NCBI RefSeq assembly: GCF_013112485.1
Contig: NZ_JABFHG010000001.1
Location: 124,001-188,000 of the forward strand
From: Roseicella sp. DB1501
Lineage (GTDB): Bacteria > Pseudomonadota > Alphaproteobacteria > Acetobacterales > Acetobacteraceae
DNA length: 64,000 nucleotides
Reading direction: 5' to 3'
Shown here in pieces: positions 46,214-57,676 of this stretch. The position numbers and the translations under genes were made by a program. Each line of letters opens with the position of its first letter. Position 1 is the first letter of the stretch. The notes under the pieces were generated by a model, which did not search any database, was not told the origin of the DNA, and saw only the letters and a program-made list of their open reading frames with translations.

Positions 46214-47632
46214 ATGCGGACGGTCGAAGATATCATCGCTCTCCTCGGCGGCCCGGACGCCGCCGCGCAGCGTTGCGGCATCGGAACCGAGGCGGTGCGC
46301 AAATGGCGCCAAGCCCGAGCTATCCCGCCCCGCCACTGGCCGGCCATCCTGGCCGCCACCGGCCTGTCCCTGTCCGAGCTTCCTGGCGCGCCGCCCCCTG
46401 GCGTCCCGGAAGCCGGCCCTGCTTCCCGTGCGGAGACCCCCATGCCCCAGACCGAGACCGCCCCCGACGCCATTCCAGAAGGCGCGACGGCCTGCCTCGT
46501 CCTCGGCGACGGCAGCGTCTTCTGGGGCCGCGGCTTCGGCGCCCATACCCGGCCCGGCCAGCCGCCGGTCGCCGAGGTCTGCTTCAACACCGGCATGACC
46601 GGCTATCAGGAGACCCTGACCGACCCCTCCTATGCCGGCCAGATCATCACCTTCACCTTCCCGCATATCGGCAATGTCGGCACGAATGCCGAAGACCTGG
46701 AGGCAGCGACGCCGGTCGCCCGCGGCCTCGTCGTCAAGCAGGACGTGACAGAGCCGGCGAATTACCGCTCCACCCGCCACCTCGATCTCTGGCTCAAGAG
46801 CCACGACGTGCCCGGCATCGCCGGCCTCGACACGCGGGCGCTGACCATCCGCATCCGCGACGGCGGCGCACCGAACGGCGTGCTCTGCCATCCGGCCGAT
46901 GGCCGCTTCGACATCCCGGCGCTGCGCGCCCAGGCCGCCGCCTGGCCCGGGCTCGAGGGCATGGACCTGGCGAAGGAGGTCTCCTGCCGCCAGCCCTATC
47001 ACTGGGACGAGACGGAATGGGCCTGGCCCGCCGGCTTTGGCCGGCAGACGGCACCGCGGCACAAGGTGGTCGCGGTGGATTACGGCGCCAAGCGCAACAT
47101 CCTTCGCTGCCTCGCCTCCGCCGGTCTCGAGGTAACGGTGGTGCCGGCGACCGCGACGGCGGAGGAGATCCTGCGCCACGGGCCGGACGGCGTCTTCCTC
47201 TCCAACGGCCCCGGCGACCCGGCGGCGACCGGCGACTACGCCGTGCCGGCGATCCGCGGCGTGCTGGAGCGCAAGGTGCCGGTCTTCGGCATCTGCCTCG
47301 GCCATCAGCTCCTCGGCCTCGCCCTCGGCGGCCGGACCTACAAGCTCGAGCGCGGCCATCGCGGCGCCAACCAGCCGGTGAAGGACCTCACCACCGGCAA
47401 GGTCGAGATCACCAGCCAGAATCACGGCTTCGCCATCGACCCGAAGAGCCTGCCCTCGAGCGTGCGGGTGACGCATGTTTCGCTCTTCGACGGCTCGAAC
47501 GAGGGCCTCGCCGCGACCGACCGGCCGGCCTTCTCGGTGCAGTACCATCCCGAGGCCTCGCCCGGGCCGAGCGACAGCCACTACCTGTTCCACCGCTTCG
47601 TCGACATGATCGAGAAGCACAAGGGAGGATAA
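46214..47632 (+). CDS. carA: Carbamoyl-phosphate synthase small subunit with N-terminal HTH
   Basis: Glutamine amidotransferase subunit that feeds ammonia to CarB for arginine and pyrimidine synthesis. The classic CarA part starts about residue 77 (MPQTETAP), with TACLVLGDGSVFWGRGFG and FNTGMTGYQETLTDPSYAG; the GATase has VPVFGICLGHQLLGLALGG (catalytic Cys) and SVQYHPEASPGPSDS. The first 57 residues (VEDIIALLGGPDAAAQRCGI, TEAVRKWRQARAIPPRHW) form a Cro/YdaS-like helix-turn-helix resembling the carph-isopro domain. No stop separates the two. GGAG precedes the internal ATG at 46442, so a separate shorter CarA is possible. Confidence 0.92.
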   Translation: MRTVEDIIALLGGPDAAAQRCGIGTEAVRKWRQARAIPPRHWPAILAATGLSLSELPGAPPPGVPEAGPASRAETPMPQTETAPDAIPEGATACLVLGDGSVFWGRGFGAHTRPGQPPVAEVCFNTGMTGYQETLTDPSYAGQIITFTFPHIGNVGTNAEDLEAATPVARGLVVKQDVTEPANYRSTRHLDLWLKSHDVPGIAGLDTRALTIRIRDGGAPNGVLCHPADGRFDIPALRAQAAAWPGLEGMDLAKEVSCRQPYHWDETEWAWPAGFGRQTAPRHKVVAVDYGAKRNILRCLASAGLEVTVVPATATAEEILRHGPDGVFLSNGPGDPAATGDYAVPAIRGVLERKVPVFGICLGHQLLGLALGGRTYKLERGHRGANQPVKDLTTGKVEITSQNHGFAIDPKSLPSSVRVTHVSLFDGSNEGLAATDRPAFSVQYHPEASPGPSDSHYLFHRFVDMIEKHKGG

Positions 47633-47635
47633 GGC

Positions 47636-48394
47636 ATGTTCGAGCTGAAGGGTCGCGTCGGACTCGTCACCGGCGGCAATGGCGGCATCGGCCTCGGCCT
47701 CGCCCGCGGCCTGGCCAAGGCCGGCGCGGCGGTGATGGTGGCCGGGCGGAACGAGGCGAAGAATGCCGAGGCCGTGGCGGCGCTCCGCGCGCTCGGCGCC
47801 GAGGCCGATGCGGTGGTCGCCGACGTCACCGAGGAGGCGAGCGTGAACGCCATGGTGGCCCGCTGCGTCGAGCGCTTCGGCCGGCTCGACATCCTGGTGA
47901 ACAATGCCGGCATCAACATCCGCAACCGGCCGGAGGTCTATGAGCTCGCCGACTGGCACAAGGTGATCGCCACCAACCTGACCAGCGCCATGCTGGCGAG
48001 CCGGGCGGCGCATCCGCACCTGAAGGCGGGAGGCCATGGGCGCGTCATCAACAACGGCTCCATGCTCTCGATCTTCGGCCTGCCCTTCCATGCCGCCTAC
48101 GGCGCGAGCAAGGGCGGCGTGGTGCAGATGACCCGCTCCATGGCGGTGGCCTGGGGGCCGGACGGCATCACGGTGAACTGCCTGCTGCCGGGCTGGATCG
48201 ACACCGACCTCACCCGCAAGGCGCGGTCAGACATGCCGACGCTGAACGACAACGTCCTCGCCCGCACGCCGCGCGGCCGCTGGGGCGACCCGAAGGATTT
48301 CGAGGGCATCGCCGCCTTCCTCGCCAGCGACGCGGCCGGCTTCATCACCGGCACCGCCATCCCGGTGGATGGCGGCTTCTCGGTCAACGGCTGA
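47636..48394 (+). CDS. SDR-family oxidoreductase
   Basis: Short-chain dehydrogenase (252 residues), similar in layout to gluconate 5-dehydrogenase types. VTGGNGGIGLGLARGLAKAG is the cofactor motif with GRN after strand 2 suggesting NADP, LVNNAGINI the mid motif, NGSMLSIFG then YGASKGG the catalytic region, and ITGTAIPVDGGFSVNG the C-terminus. GGGAGG lies seven bases before the ATG. It sits three bases after the carA stop but probably has no role in carbamoyl-phosphate synthesis. Confidence 0.88.
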   Translation: MFELKGRVGLVTGGNGGIGLGLARGLAKAGAAVMVAGRNEAKNAEAVAALRALGAEADAVVADVTEEASVNAMVARCVERFGRLDILVNNAGINIRNRPEVYELADWHKVIATNLTSAMLASRAAHPHLKAGGHGRVINNGSMLSIFGLPFHAAYGASKGGVVQMTRSMAVAWGPDGITVNCLLPGWIDTDLTRKARSDMPTLNDNVLARTPRGRWGDPKDFEGIAAFLASDAAGFITGTAIPVDGGFSVNG

Positions 48395-48397
48395 GCC

Positions 48398-49033
48398 GTG
48401 CCGAGCCCCGAGGCCCTGCTGGTCTTCGCCGCCCTGTCGCTCGGCCTCGCGCTGACGCCGGGGCCGAACATGCTCTATCTCGTCTCCCGCTCGCTCGCGC
48501 AGGGGACCGGGGCGGGCATGGTCTCGCTGCTCGGCTGCCAGGCGGGCTCGCTCGTCATCATGCTCTGCGCCGCGGCCGGCATCACCGCGGCGCTGCTCGC
48601 CATCCCCTATGCCTGGGACGTGCTGCGCCTCGGCGGCGCGGCCTATCTGCTCTGGCTCGCCTGGCAGAGCCTGCGGCCGGGCGGCCAGCCGCTCTTCGCG
48701 CCCTGCCCCCTGCCGCGCGAGCCGGCGGCGCGGCTGTTCGGCATCGGCGCCGCGACAGCGGCGCTCAACCCGAAGGTGGCGCTGTTCTACATGGCGGTGC
48801 TGCCGCCCTTCATCGACACGGCGCGCGGCCATGTGCTGCTGCAGGGCGCGGTGCTCGGCAGCGTGCAGATCGCCGTCTGCACGCTCTTCGATGCGCTGCT
48901 CGTCCTCGGCGCGGCCGGCACCGCCCGCCTGCTCGGCGCGCATCCGCGCTGGATGGCGGCGCAGCGCTGGTTGCTCGGCGGCGCGCTCGGCCTGCTGGCG
49001 GTGAAGCTGGCGACGACGGAGCGGGCGCCGTGA
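48398..49033 (+). CDS. LysE-family amino-acid exporter
   Basis: A 211-residue, six-helix membrane protein of the LysE/RhtB type. FAALSLGLALTPGPNMLYLV is the conserved first helix with the PGPN motif; GCQAGSLVIMLCAAAGITAA and ALNPKVALFYMAVLPPFID follow. GTG start three bases after the SDR stop. The exported amino acid or metabolite is not predictable. Its stop overlaps the next small gene (GTGA). Confidence 0.88.
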   Translation: MPSPEALLVFAALSLGLALTPGPNMLYLVSRSLAQGTGAGMVSLLGCQAGSLVIMLCAAAGITAALLAIPYAWDVLRLGGAAYLLWLAWQSLRPGGQPLFAPCPLPREPAARLFGIGAATAALNPKVALFYMAVLPPFIDTARGHVLLQGAVLGSVQIAVCTLFDALLVLGAAGTARLLGAHPRWMAAQRWLLGGALGLLAVKLATTERAP

Positions 49034-49305
49034 CGCTCGTCTTCATCGCGCTGCTCGCCCTGTCCTGGACCGGCCTATCGCTTGCCGTGCTGGCGATGCT
49101 GATGAAGCGGCTCGGCCCGCCGCGACAGGCGGCCTGGCGCGCCTTCGGCCTCAGCCTCGCCGTCAACACGATGGGCGCCGCCTATGCGACGCCGGGCGAG
49201 CCGCTCTCGGCCGTGATCCTCATCCTGCTCTGCCACGCCCTGCTGCTGCCGCCGCTGCTGCTCGCGGCCCGGCGGGAGGGCCAGCGGGAGGGCCAGCGGC
49301 CATGA
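49030..49305 (+). CDS. Small two- or three-helix membrane protein
   Basis: A 91-residue hydrophobic protein not assigned to a family. VFIALLALSWTGLSLAVLAM, then AFGLSLAVNTMGAAYA and AVILILLCHALLLPPLLLAA are the predicted helices; the tail is basic (RREGQREGQRP). It is translationally coupled to the LysE exporter by a GTGA overlap. It could assist the exporter. Confidence 0.6.
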   Translation: MTLVFIALLALSWTGLSLAVLAMLMKRLGPPRQAAWRAFGLSLAVNTMGAAYATPGEPLSAVILILLCHALLLPPLLLAARREGQREGQRP

Positions 49306-49359
49306 CGCGCCGCCCGCCGCCAGCCACACCCTGATCGCCCCGACGACCGGAACGCCCCC

Positions 49360-52605
<3,246 letters not shown>

Positions 52606-52834
52606 GCGGACGGCGCGATCGAGGCGCAGCCCGGCGGTTGTCAATTGCGGCGCGCCGCTTCGGCAACCCTGAGCGGGACGCGCGGAACTTCCCGCTGATT
52701 CGCTCGGTTTTCCGTCGTCGCCCGCCACACGGCCATTGTCTTGCGGCAGGGGCGGCGCGGCGGAGGATGAAGTGCGTGACCGCGGGCGAATGCCATGACC
52801 CTCGCCCGTCATTGCTCGTAAGGAAGGGCTTGCC
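52606..52834. other. carB-greA intergenic region
   Basis: 229 bases without a convincing gene. It presumably holds the greA promoter; AAGGAAGG lies just before the greA GTG. A hypothetical 5' leader function is possible but no structure stands out. Confidence 0.4.
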
Positions 52835-53308
52835 GTGCAGAAGTTCCCCATGACCGCGGAAGGTCTGGCGAAGCTTGAGGAGGAACTGAAGCAGCTGAAG
52901 GGCGAGGAGCGCCCGGCGGTCATCCGCGCCATTGCCGAGGCGCGGGCGCATGGCGACCTCTCCGAGAATGCCGAGTACCACGCGGCGCGCGAGAAGCAGT
53001 CCTTCATCGAGGGCCGCATTGCCGAGCTGGAATCCATCATTCCGGCCGCGGAGGTGATCGACATCTCCAAGCTCTCCGGCGACCAGGTGAAATTCGGCGC
53101 CCGCGTCACCGTCGTCGACGAGGAGACGGAGGAGGAGAAGACCTACCGCATCGTCGGCCAGCACGAGGCGGACATGAAGGTGGGGTCGATCTCCATCTCC
53201 TCGCCGCTCGCCAAGGCGCTGATCGGCAAGAAGATCGGCGACAGCGTCGAGGTGCCCGCCCCGGGCGGCGCCCGCGCCTACGAGATCACGGCCGTCGCCT
53301 TCCGCTGA
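52835..53308 (+). CDS. greA: Transcription elongation factor GreA
   Basis: Rescues backtracked RNA polymerase by stimulating transcript cleavage (157 residues). The N-terminal coiled coil includes [20 protein letters not shown] and [19 protein letters not shown] with the conserved acidic tip; the C-terminal FKBP-like domain is [20 protein letters not shown] with [21 protein letters not shown] start with AAGGAAGG upstream; an ATG five codons on is an alternative. Confidence 0.95.
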   Translation: MQKFPMTAEGLAKLEEELKQLKGEERPAVIRAIAEARAHGDLSENAEYHAAREKQSFIEGRIAELESIIPAAEVIDISKLSGDQVKFGARVTVVDEETEEEKTYRIVGQHEADMKVGSISISSPLAKALIGKKIGDSVEVPAPGGARAYEITAVAFR

Positions 53309-53472
53309 GGGCGCCGCGGCCGGCCCGACTGGCCGCGCCGGCCGCTCGGTGCCTGCCCGGAATGTGTTCCGACCTCGCAGCGACATGCATCGCCCGTCGC
53401 TATCGATAGGCTTATAGGACGGCGCCCGCCGCCGGCGGCCCAGCGAGAGACCTGCCGCGAAAGACCCCGACC

Positions 53473-54759
53473 TTGCCCCTGCGCGCCCTGGCCCTGGATG
53501 GCGGTGCCCCGCCGCTGCCCCTCCCCTCGCCCGCCGCCCCCATCACCCTCGCCGACATACGGGCTGCCGCCGCGCGCATCGCGGGCGCCATCCTGCGCAC
53601 CCCGACCCTGCCCTCGCATGCGGTCTCCCGGGCGACCGGCGCGCAGGTCTTCCTGAAGCTCGACAACCTCCAGGCCACCGGCGCCTTCAAGGAGCGCGGC
53701 GCCGCCAACCGGATCGCCCTGCTCACGCCGCGCGAGCGAGCGGCCGGCGTCATCGCCATGTCGGCCGGGAACCATGCCCAGGCGGTCGCCCGCCATGCTT
53801 CCCTGGCCGGGATCGCGGCGACCATCGTCATGCCGCGCTTCACCCCCGCCACGAAGGTGGTCCGCACCGAGGGCTGGGGCGCCCGGGTCGTGCTGCATGG
53901 CGAGACGCTGGCCGAGGCGGCGGCGCATGCGCATGAGCTGGCGCTGCGCGACGGCCTCACCTTCATCCACCCCTATGACGATCCGGGCGTGATCGCCGGC
54001 CAGGGCACCATGGTGCTCGAGATGCTGGAGGACGCCCCGGCGCTCAATGCCGTGGTCTTCCCGGTCGGCGGCGGCGGGCTGCTGGCCGGCTGCGCCGCCG
54101 CGGCGCGCGAGCTGCGGCCCGGCCTGCCGGTTTATGGCGTCGAGGTGGCGGGCTATCCGGCCATGGCGCAACGCCTGGCCGGCAGCCCGGTCGCGGTGGG
54201 CGGCCCGACCATCGCCGAGGGCATCGCCGTCCGCGATGTCGGCGAGCTGCCGCTCGCCCTGCTGCGCGAGCTCGGCGTCGAGGTGCTGGTGGTGCCCGAG
54301 CGCGCGGTGGAGCAGGCGATCGCCCTGCTCGCTGAGGGCGCCAAGGTGGTGGCCGAGGGCGCCGGCGCCGCCGGCCTCGCCGCCATCCTCGCCCATCCCG
54401 GGCGCTTCGCCGGCAAGGCGGTGGGCACCACGGTCTGCGGCGGCAATATCGATGCCCGTATCCTGGCCAATGTCCTGCTGCGCAACCTGCTGCGCGACGG
54501 CCGGATCCTGCGGCTGCATCTCGACATCCCGGACCGGCCGGGCGTGCTGGCCGACATCGCCGCCCGGGTCGCCGCCGCCGGCGGCAACGTGATCGAGGTG
54601 AGCCACCAGCGGCTCTTCGCCGCGCCCAGCGTGCAGAGCGCCGAGCTGGAGCTGATGGTCGAGGTGCGCGACACGGCGCAGGGCAACGCCATCGTGGCAG
54701 CGCTCGAGGCCGGCTGCTACGTGGTCCGCCGGGGCTGCAGCGCGCCGGCGCCGGGCTGA
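53473..54759 (+). CDS. Threonine ammonia-lyase with ACT domain
   Basis: PLP enzyme that deaminates threonine to 2-oxobutanoate (428 residues). Lys73 in ATGAFKERGAANR is the PLP lysine; SAGNHAQAVA and GGGGLLAGCAAAARE bind the cofactor phosphate. The C-terminal 80 residues (RILRLHLDIPDRPGVLADIA, GGNVIEVSHQRLFA) are a single ACT domain, as in the shorter, catabolic-type enzymes. TTG 53473 is the most upstream start and may be replaced by one further in; no clear ribosome site was found. Confidence 0.9.
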   Translation: MPLRALALDGGAPPLPLPSPAAPITLADIRAAAARIAGAILRTPTLPSHAVSRATGAQVFLKLDNLQATGAFKERGAANRIALLTPRERAAGVIAMSAGNHAQAVARHASLAGIAATIVMPRFTPATKVVRTEGWGARVVLHGETLAEAAAHAHELALRDGLTFIHPYDDPGVIAGQGTMVLEMLEDAPALNAVVFPVGGGGLLAGCAAAARELRPGLPVYGVEVAGYPAMAQRLAGSPVAVGGPTIAEGIAVRDVGELPLALLRELGVEVLVVPERAVEQAIALLAEGAKVVAEGAGAAGLAAILAHPGRFAGKAVGTTVCGGNIDARILANVLLRNLLRDGRILRLHLDIPDRPGVLADIAARVAAAGGNVIEVSHQRLFAAPSVQSAELELMVEVRDTAQGNAIVAALEAGCYVVRRGCSAPAPG

Positions 54760-54762
54760 TCT

Positions 54763-54865
54763 TCGCCCGCAGTCGCCGGGCGCAAACCTCCGACTCGCTT
54801 GGCTGCGCGACATATGGCGCGGGCCCCAACCGGGGCCTCGGACCGGTCAGGGGACCGGTCCGTTG
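54763..54865. repeat. Dispersed repeat family B, copy 3
   Basis: Contains CGCCCGCAGTCGCCGGGCGC followed by AAACCTCCG, then GCGGGCCCC-AA-CCGGGGCCTCGGACCGGTC, matching 40105-40140 almost base for base. It lies in the convergent gap between the threonine ammonia-lyase gene and the Lrp-type gene. Confidence 0.6.
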
Positions 54866-54887
54866 ATATGAGGCCGATCGTCAGCGC

Positions 54888-55370
54888 TCAGCCGGCGATC
54901 GGCACCCCGGCCTCGTCCTTCGAGGTGCGAATGGTCTGCAGGGTCTGCACCCGCGCCACCTCCTCCGCCCCCGTCAGCCGCGCCGTCAGCGCATTCTCAT
55001 GCGCGGTGTCGCGCGCGACGAGGCGCAGCAGGAAATCGCCGCCGCCACGGATCATGTGGCACTCGCGCACCTCGGGCCAGTGGCGCATGCGCGACTCGAA
55101 GGCGGTGAGCACCGCCTCCTTCTGGCTCTCCAGCCCGACCAGGGCGAAGAAGGTGATCTCGTAGCCGAGCGCCACGGGATCGAGATCGGCATGGTAGCCG
55201 CGGATGATCCGCTCCTCCTCCAGCCGCCGCACCCGGCGCAGGCAGGGCGGGGCGGAAAGCCCGACCCGGCGGGCGAGTTCCACATTGGTCATCCGGCCAT
55301 CGGCCTGCAGCTCGGCCAGGATCTGGCGATCGACATCGTCGAGGGAAGGATCTGGAGCCGCACTACTCAT
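54888..55370 (-). CDS. Lrp/AsnC-family transcriptional regulator
   Basis: A 160-residue regulator. LDDVDRQILAELQADGRMTN with NVELARRVGLSAPPCLRRVR is the N-terminal HTH; the RAM ligand domain starts at IIRGYHADLDPVALGYEITF and includes HMIRGGGDFLLRLVARD. It is divergent from trxB and has the trxB-lsrB order next to it, as in rhizobia. An amino acid probably controls its binding. Confidence 0.9.
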   Translation of the reverse strand: MSSAAPDPSLDDVDRQILAELQADGRMTNVELARRVGLSAPPCLRRVRRLEEERIIRGYHADLDPVALGYEITFFALVGLESQKEAVLTAFESRMRHWPEVRECHMIRGGGDFLLRLVARDTAHENALTARLTGAEEVARVQTLQTIRTSKDEAGVPIAG

Positions 55371-55508
55371 GCTTTCATGATTCGTTGCCGTGAACTGGCT
55401 TCGGGCGCAATATCATTGCTCATTGCTTCTGCCGCAAGGCTTGCGCTTGTGGCCGCCCCGCCGATGCCAAATTATGGTCGTTTCGCGCCGACCGTCGGGA
55501 ATCGCACC

Positions 55509-56486
55509 TTGCCCAAGACCTATCGCACGCGTCTCCTCATCCTCGGTGCCGGACCGGCCGGCTACACCGCCGCGATCTATGCCGCCCGCGCCGGGTTGAA
55601 GCCGATCCTCGTCGCCGGCATGCAGCCCGGCGGGCAGCTCACCATCACCACCGATGTCGAGAATTACCCGGGCTTCGCCGAGCCGATCCAGGGCCCCTGG
55701 CTGATGGAGCAGTTCAAGGCCCAGGCCGAGCATTGCGGGGCGGAGATCGTGCAGGACGTGATCACCCGCGTCACCCTCGGCGAGCGGCCGATCCGCGCCG
55801 AGGGCGATTCGGGCGACGCCTATCTGGCGCAGAGCCTGGTCATCGCCACCGGCGCCCAGGCCCGCTGGCTCGGCGTGCCGGGCGAGAAGGAGCTCGGTGG
55901 CTTCGGCGTCTCCGCCTGCGCCACCTGCGACGGCTTCTTCTTCCGCGGCAGGGAGGTCGCCGTCATCGGCGGCGGCAACACGGCGATGGAGGAGGCGCTC
56001 TACCTGTCGAACCTGGCGAAGTCCGTTACCCTCATCCACCGGCGCGATGCCTTCCGCGGCGAGCGCATCCTGCAGGAGCGCGTGCATGCCAAGCCGAACA
56101 TCACGGTGGTCTGGGACACGGTGGTCGAGGCGATGCTGGCGAGCGAGGGGCGCTTCCCGGCGCTGCGCGCCCTCAGGACCCGCAACGTGAAGACCGGCGA
56201 GGTCACGGAGCGCGGCTTCGACGGCGTCTTCGTCGCCATCGGCCATGATCCGGCGACGGCGCTCTTCCGCGGCCAGATCGGGATGGATGCCGAGGGCTAT
56301 ATCGTGACCGAGCCCGACAGCACCCGCACCAGCCTGCCGGGCGTCTTCGCCGCCGGCGACGTGCAGGACCGCATCTACCGCCAGGCCGTCACCGCCGCCG
56401 GCACCGGCTGCATGGCGGCGCTCGAGGCGGAGAAATGGCTGGCGCACCTGCCCGAATCGGCGCCCGCCCTGGAAGCCTGGACCTGA
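55509..56486 (+). CDS. trxB: Thioredoxin-disulfide reductase TrxB
   Basis: Flavoprotein that reduces thioredoxin with NADPH (325 residues). LLILGAGPAGYTAAIYAARA is the FAD site; ACATCDG carries the redox pair Cys137-Cys140; VAVIGGGNTAMEEALYLSNL is the NADPH site; the C-terminus has PGVFAAGDVQDRIYRQAVTA. TTG 55509 gives the usual length; an ATG at 55464 would add 15 residues. It is divergent from the lrp-type gene and seven bases ahead of the LysR gene. Confidence 0.94.
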   Translation: MPKTYRTRLLILGAGPAGYTAAIYAARAGLKPILVAGMQPGGQLTITTDVENYPGFAEPIQGPWLMEQFKAQAEHCGAEIVQDVITRVTLGERPIRAEGDSGDAYLAQSLVIATGAQARWLGVPGEKELGGFGVSACATCDGFFFRGREVAVIGGGNTAMEEALYLSNLAKSVTLIHRRDAFRGERILQERVHAKPNITVVWDTVVEAMLASEGRFPALRALRTRNVKTGEVTERGFDGVFVAIGHDPATALFRGQIGMDAEGYIVTEPDSTRTSLPGVFAAGDVQDRIYRQAVTAAGTGCMAALEAEKWLAHLPESAPALEAWT

Positions 56487-56493
56487 CACGCCG

Positions 56494-57384
56494 ATGCCGC
56501 TCGACTGGGACAAGCTGCGCGTCTTCCACGCGGTCGCGGAAGCCGGCTCCTTCACCCATGCCGGCGAGACGCTGAACCTCAGCCAGTCCGCCGTCTCCCG
56601 CCAGATCCAGGCGCTGGAGGAGGCGCTGCAGGTGCCGCTCTTCCACCGCCATGCCCGCGGCCTGATCCTCACCGAGCCGGGCGAGACGCTGAACCGCACG
56701 GTGCGCGAGGTCTTCGCCAAGCTGGCGATGACCGAGGCGCTGCTGACCGAGAGCCGCGAGCGACCGGCGGGGCGGCTCAAGGTCACCAGCACCACCGGCT
56801 TCGGCAGCACCTGGCTGGCGCCACGGCTGGCGCGTTTCCTGCAGCTCTACCCGGAGGTCAGCGTCACCCTGCTGATGGATGACAGCGACCTCGACCTCGC
56901 CATGCGCGAGGCGGATGTCGCCATCCGCATGCACCCGCCGCGCCAGCCGGACCTGATCCAGCGCCATCTGGCGAGCTTCGGCTGGCGGGTCTGCGGCGCC
57001 CCCTCCTACCTGAAGCAGGCTGGCATGCCGCAGCGGGCCGAGGATCTCGACGCGCATCGGCTGATCGTCTGGGGCGACCACCGGCCGCCGATCGACGAGG
57101 TGAACTGGCTGAGCGAGGCCGGGCGCCGCCCCGGCGCGCCCCGCCGGGCGGCGGTCGAGGTGAACAGCCTGACCGGCATGCTGCGGGCGGTGCAGAGCGG
57201 CCTCGGCCTCGCCGCGCTGCCGGACTACATGGGCGCCGAGCTCGACGGGCTGCTGCAGGTGCTGCCGGAGCTCAAGACGCCGCGGCTGGATGCCTATTTC
57301 GTCTATCCGGAGGAGATGCGGCATTCGAAGCGCGTCTCCGTCTTCCGCGATTTCCTGATCTCTGAACTATCTACGAATGGTTGA
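56494..57384 (+). CDS. lsrB: LysR-type regulator of the LsrB/VtlR subgroup
   Basis: A 296-residue LysR regulator. The HTH is VFHAVAEAGSFTHAGETLNL with SQSAVSRQIQALEEALQVPL, close to LsrB of Sinorhizobium and VtlR of Brucella. The effector domain has TSTTGFGSTWLAPRLARFLQ and VAIRMHPPRQPDLIQRHLA. It lies immediately after trxB, as lsrB does in rhizobia, and is followed by an sRNA gene. LsrB/VtlR proteins control AbcR sRNAs and small DUF1127 proteins. Subgroup assignment is by eye. Confidence 0.85.
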   Translation: MPLDWDKLRVFHAVAEAGSFTHAGETLNLSQSAVSRQIQALEEALQVPLFHRHARGLILTEPGETLNRTVREVFAKLAMTEALLTESRERPAGRLKVTSTTGFGSTWLAPRLARFLQLYPEVSVTLLMDDSDLDLAMREADVAIRMHPPRQPDLIQRHLASFGWRVCGAPSYLKQAGMPQRAEDLDAHRLIVWGDHRPPIDEVNWLSEAGRRPGAPRRAAVEVNSLTGMLRAVQSGLGLAALPDYMGAELDGLLQVLPELKTPRLDAYFVYPEEMRHSKRVSVFRDFLISELSTNG

Positions 57385-57401
57385 TATGTTGTTTTCGCAT
57401 A
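57385..57401 (+). promoter_or_regulatory. LysR-type dyad TATG-N9-CATA
   Basis: TATGTTGTTTTCGCATA begins directly after the lsrB stop. TATG-N9-CATA fits the T-N11-A rule for LysR sites and lies about 60-70 bases upstream of the inferred sRNA start, in an otherwise GC-rich region. A role as LsrB/VtlR site is inference. Confidence 0.55.
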
Positions 57402-57456
57402 GGTGCTGGCCGCATTGACCAGACCTGCATGGCAACGAGAGGCGTAGGCTCCTTCT

Positions 57457-57583
57457 TGTCCGGTCGATGAGGCCGGTCAGGGTAACTCGGGGCCTGCCCC
57501 GAACCCCTTCGTCTCCCAGACGTGAAGCCTCCCTGTTGACTTCGGGCGCCGCCTTCACGGGCTGGCGCCCTTCTTTTTTGCGT
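57457..57583 (+). ncRNA. Predicted AbcR-like (alpha-r15) small RNA
   Basis: The segment from CCGGTCGATGAGGCCGG through a C-rich single strand to an intrinsic terminator fits the alpha-r15/AbcR family. Stem 1 is CCGG-N9-CCGG, stem 2 CGGGGCC-TGCCCCG. Next come the anti-Shine-Dalgarno-like TCTCCCAGACG and GAAG-CCTCCCTGTTGA-CTTC, which presents CUCCC in a loop. The end GGGCGCC..GGCGCCC-TTCTTTTTT is the best terminator in the window. In rhizobia the abcR genes lie next to lsrB. The 5' end is approximate (-10 candidate TAGGCT at 57445). Confidence 0.68.
57544..57580 (+). terminator. Intrinsic terminator of the AbcR-like RNA
   Basis: GGGCGCC (57544-57550) and GGCGCCC (57564-57570) form the stem, followed by TTCTTTTTT. 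The T-run is the strongest in the window. Confidence 0.9.
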
Positions 57584-57603
57584 CGCTCGCGTCGAGTTGA
57601 GGC

Positions 57604-57627
57604 GGGCCTTGCGGTATCGCAAGGCCC
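57604..57627. repeat. Perfect 10-base inverted repeat
   Basis: GGGCCTTGCG-GTAT-CGCAAGGCCC lies between the AbcR-like RNA and the small Cys-rich gene. No T-run follows on either side. It may be a second structural barrier or part of a leader. Confidence 0.5.
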
Positions 57628-57676
57628 GGCAGCGCGGCGCGTCCCACCCTCGGCCTGTCACGCAGAGGGCTTGGCG

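Noticed and set aside
53316-53345. Terminator after greA
   Set aside because: GCGGCCGG and CCGGCCGC could pair, but the loop is long, no T-run follows and such pairings are expected by chance at this GC content.
57385-57590. SRP RNA or tmRNA in the gap after the LysR gene
   Set aside because: The gap has a strong terminator, but no SRP GGAA tetraloop domain and no tRNA-like end or tag frame; the lsrB-abcR context explains it better.
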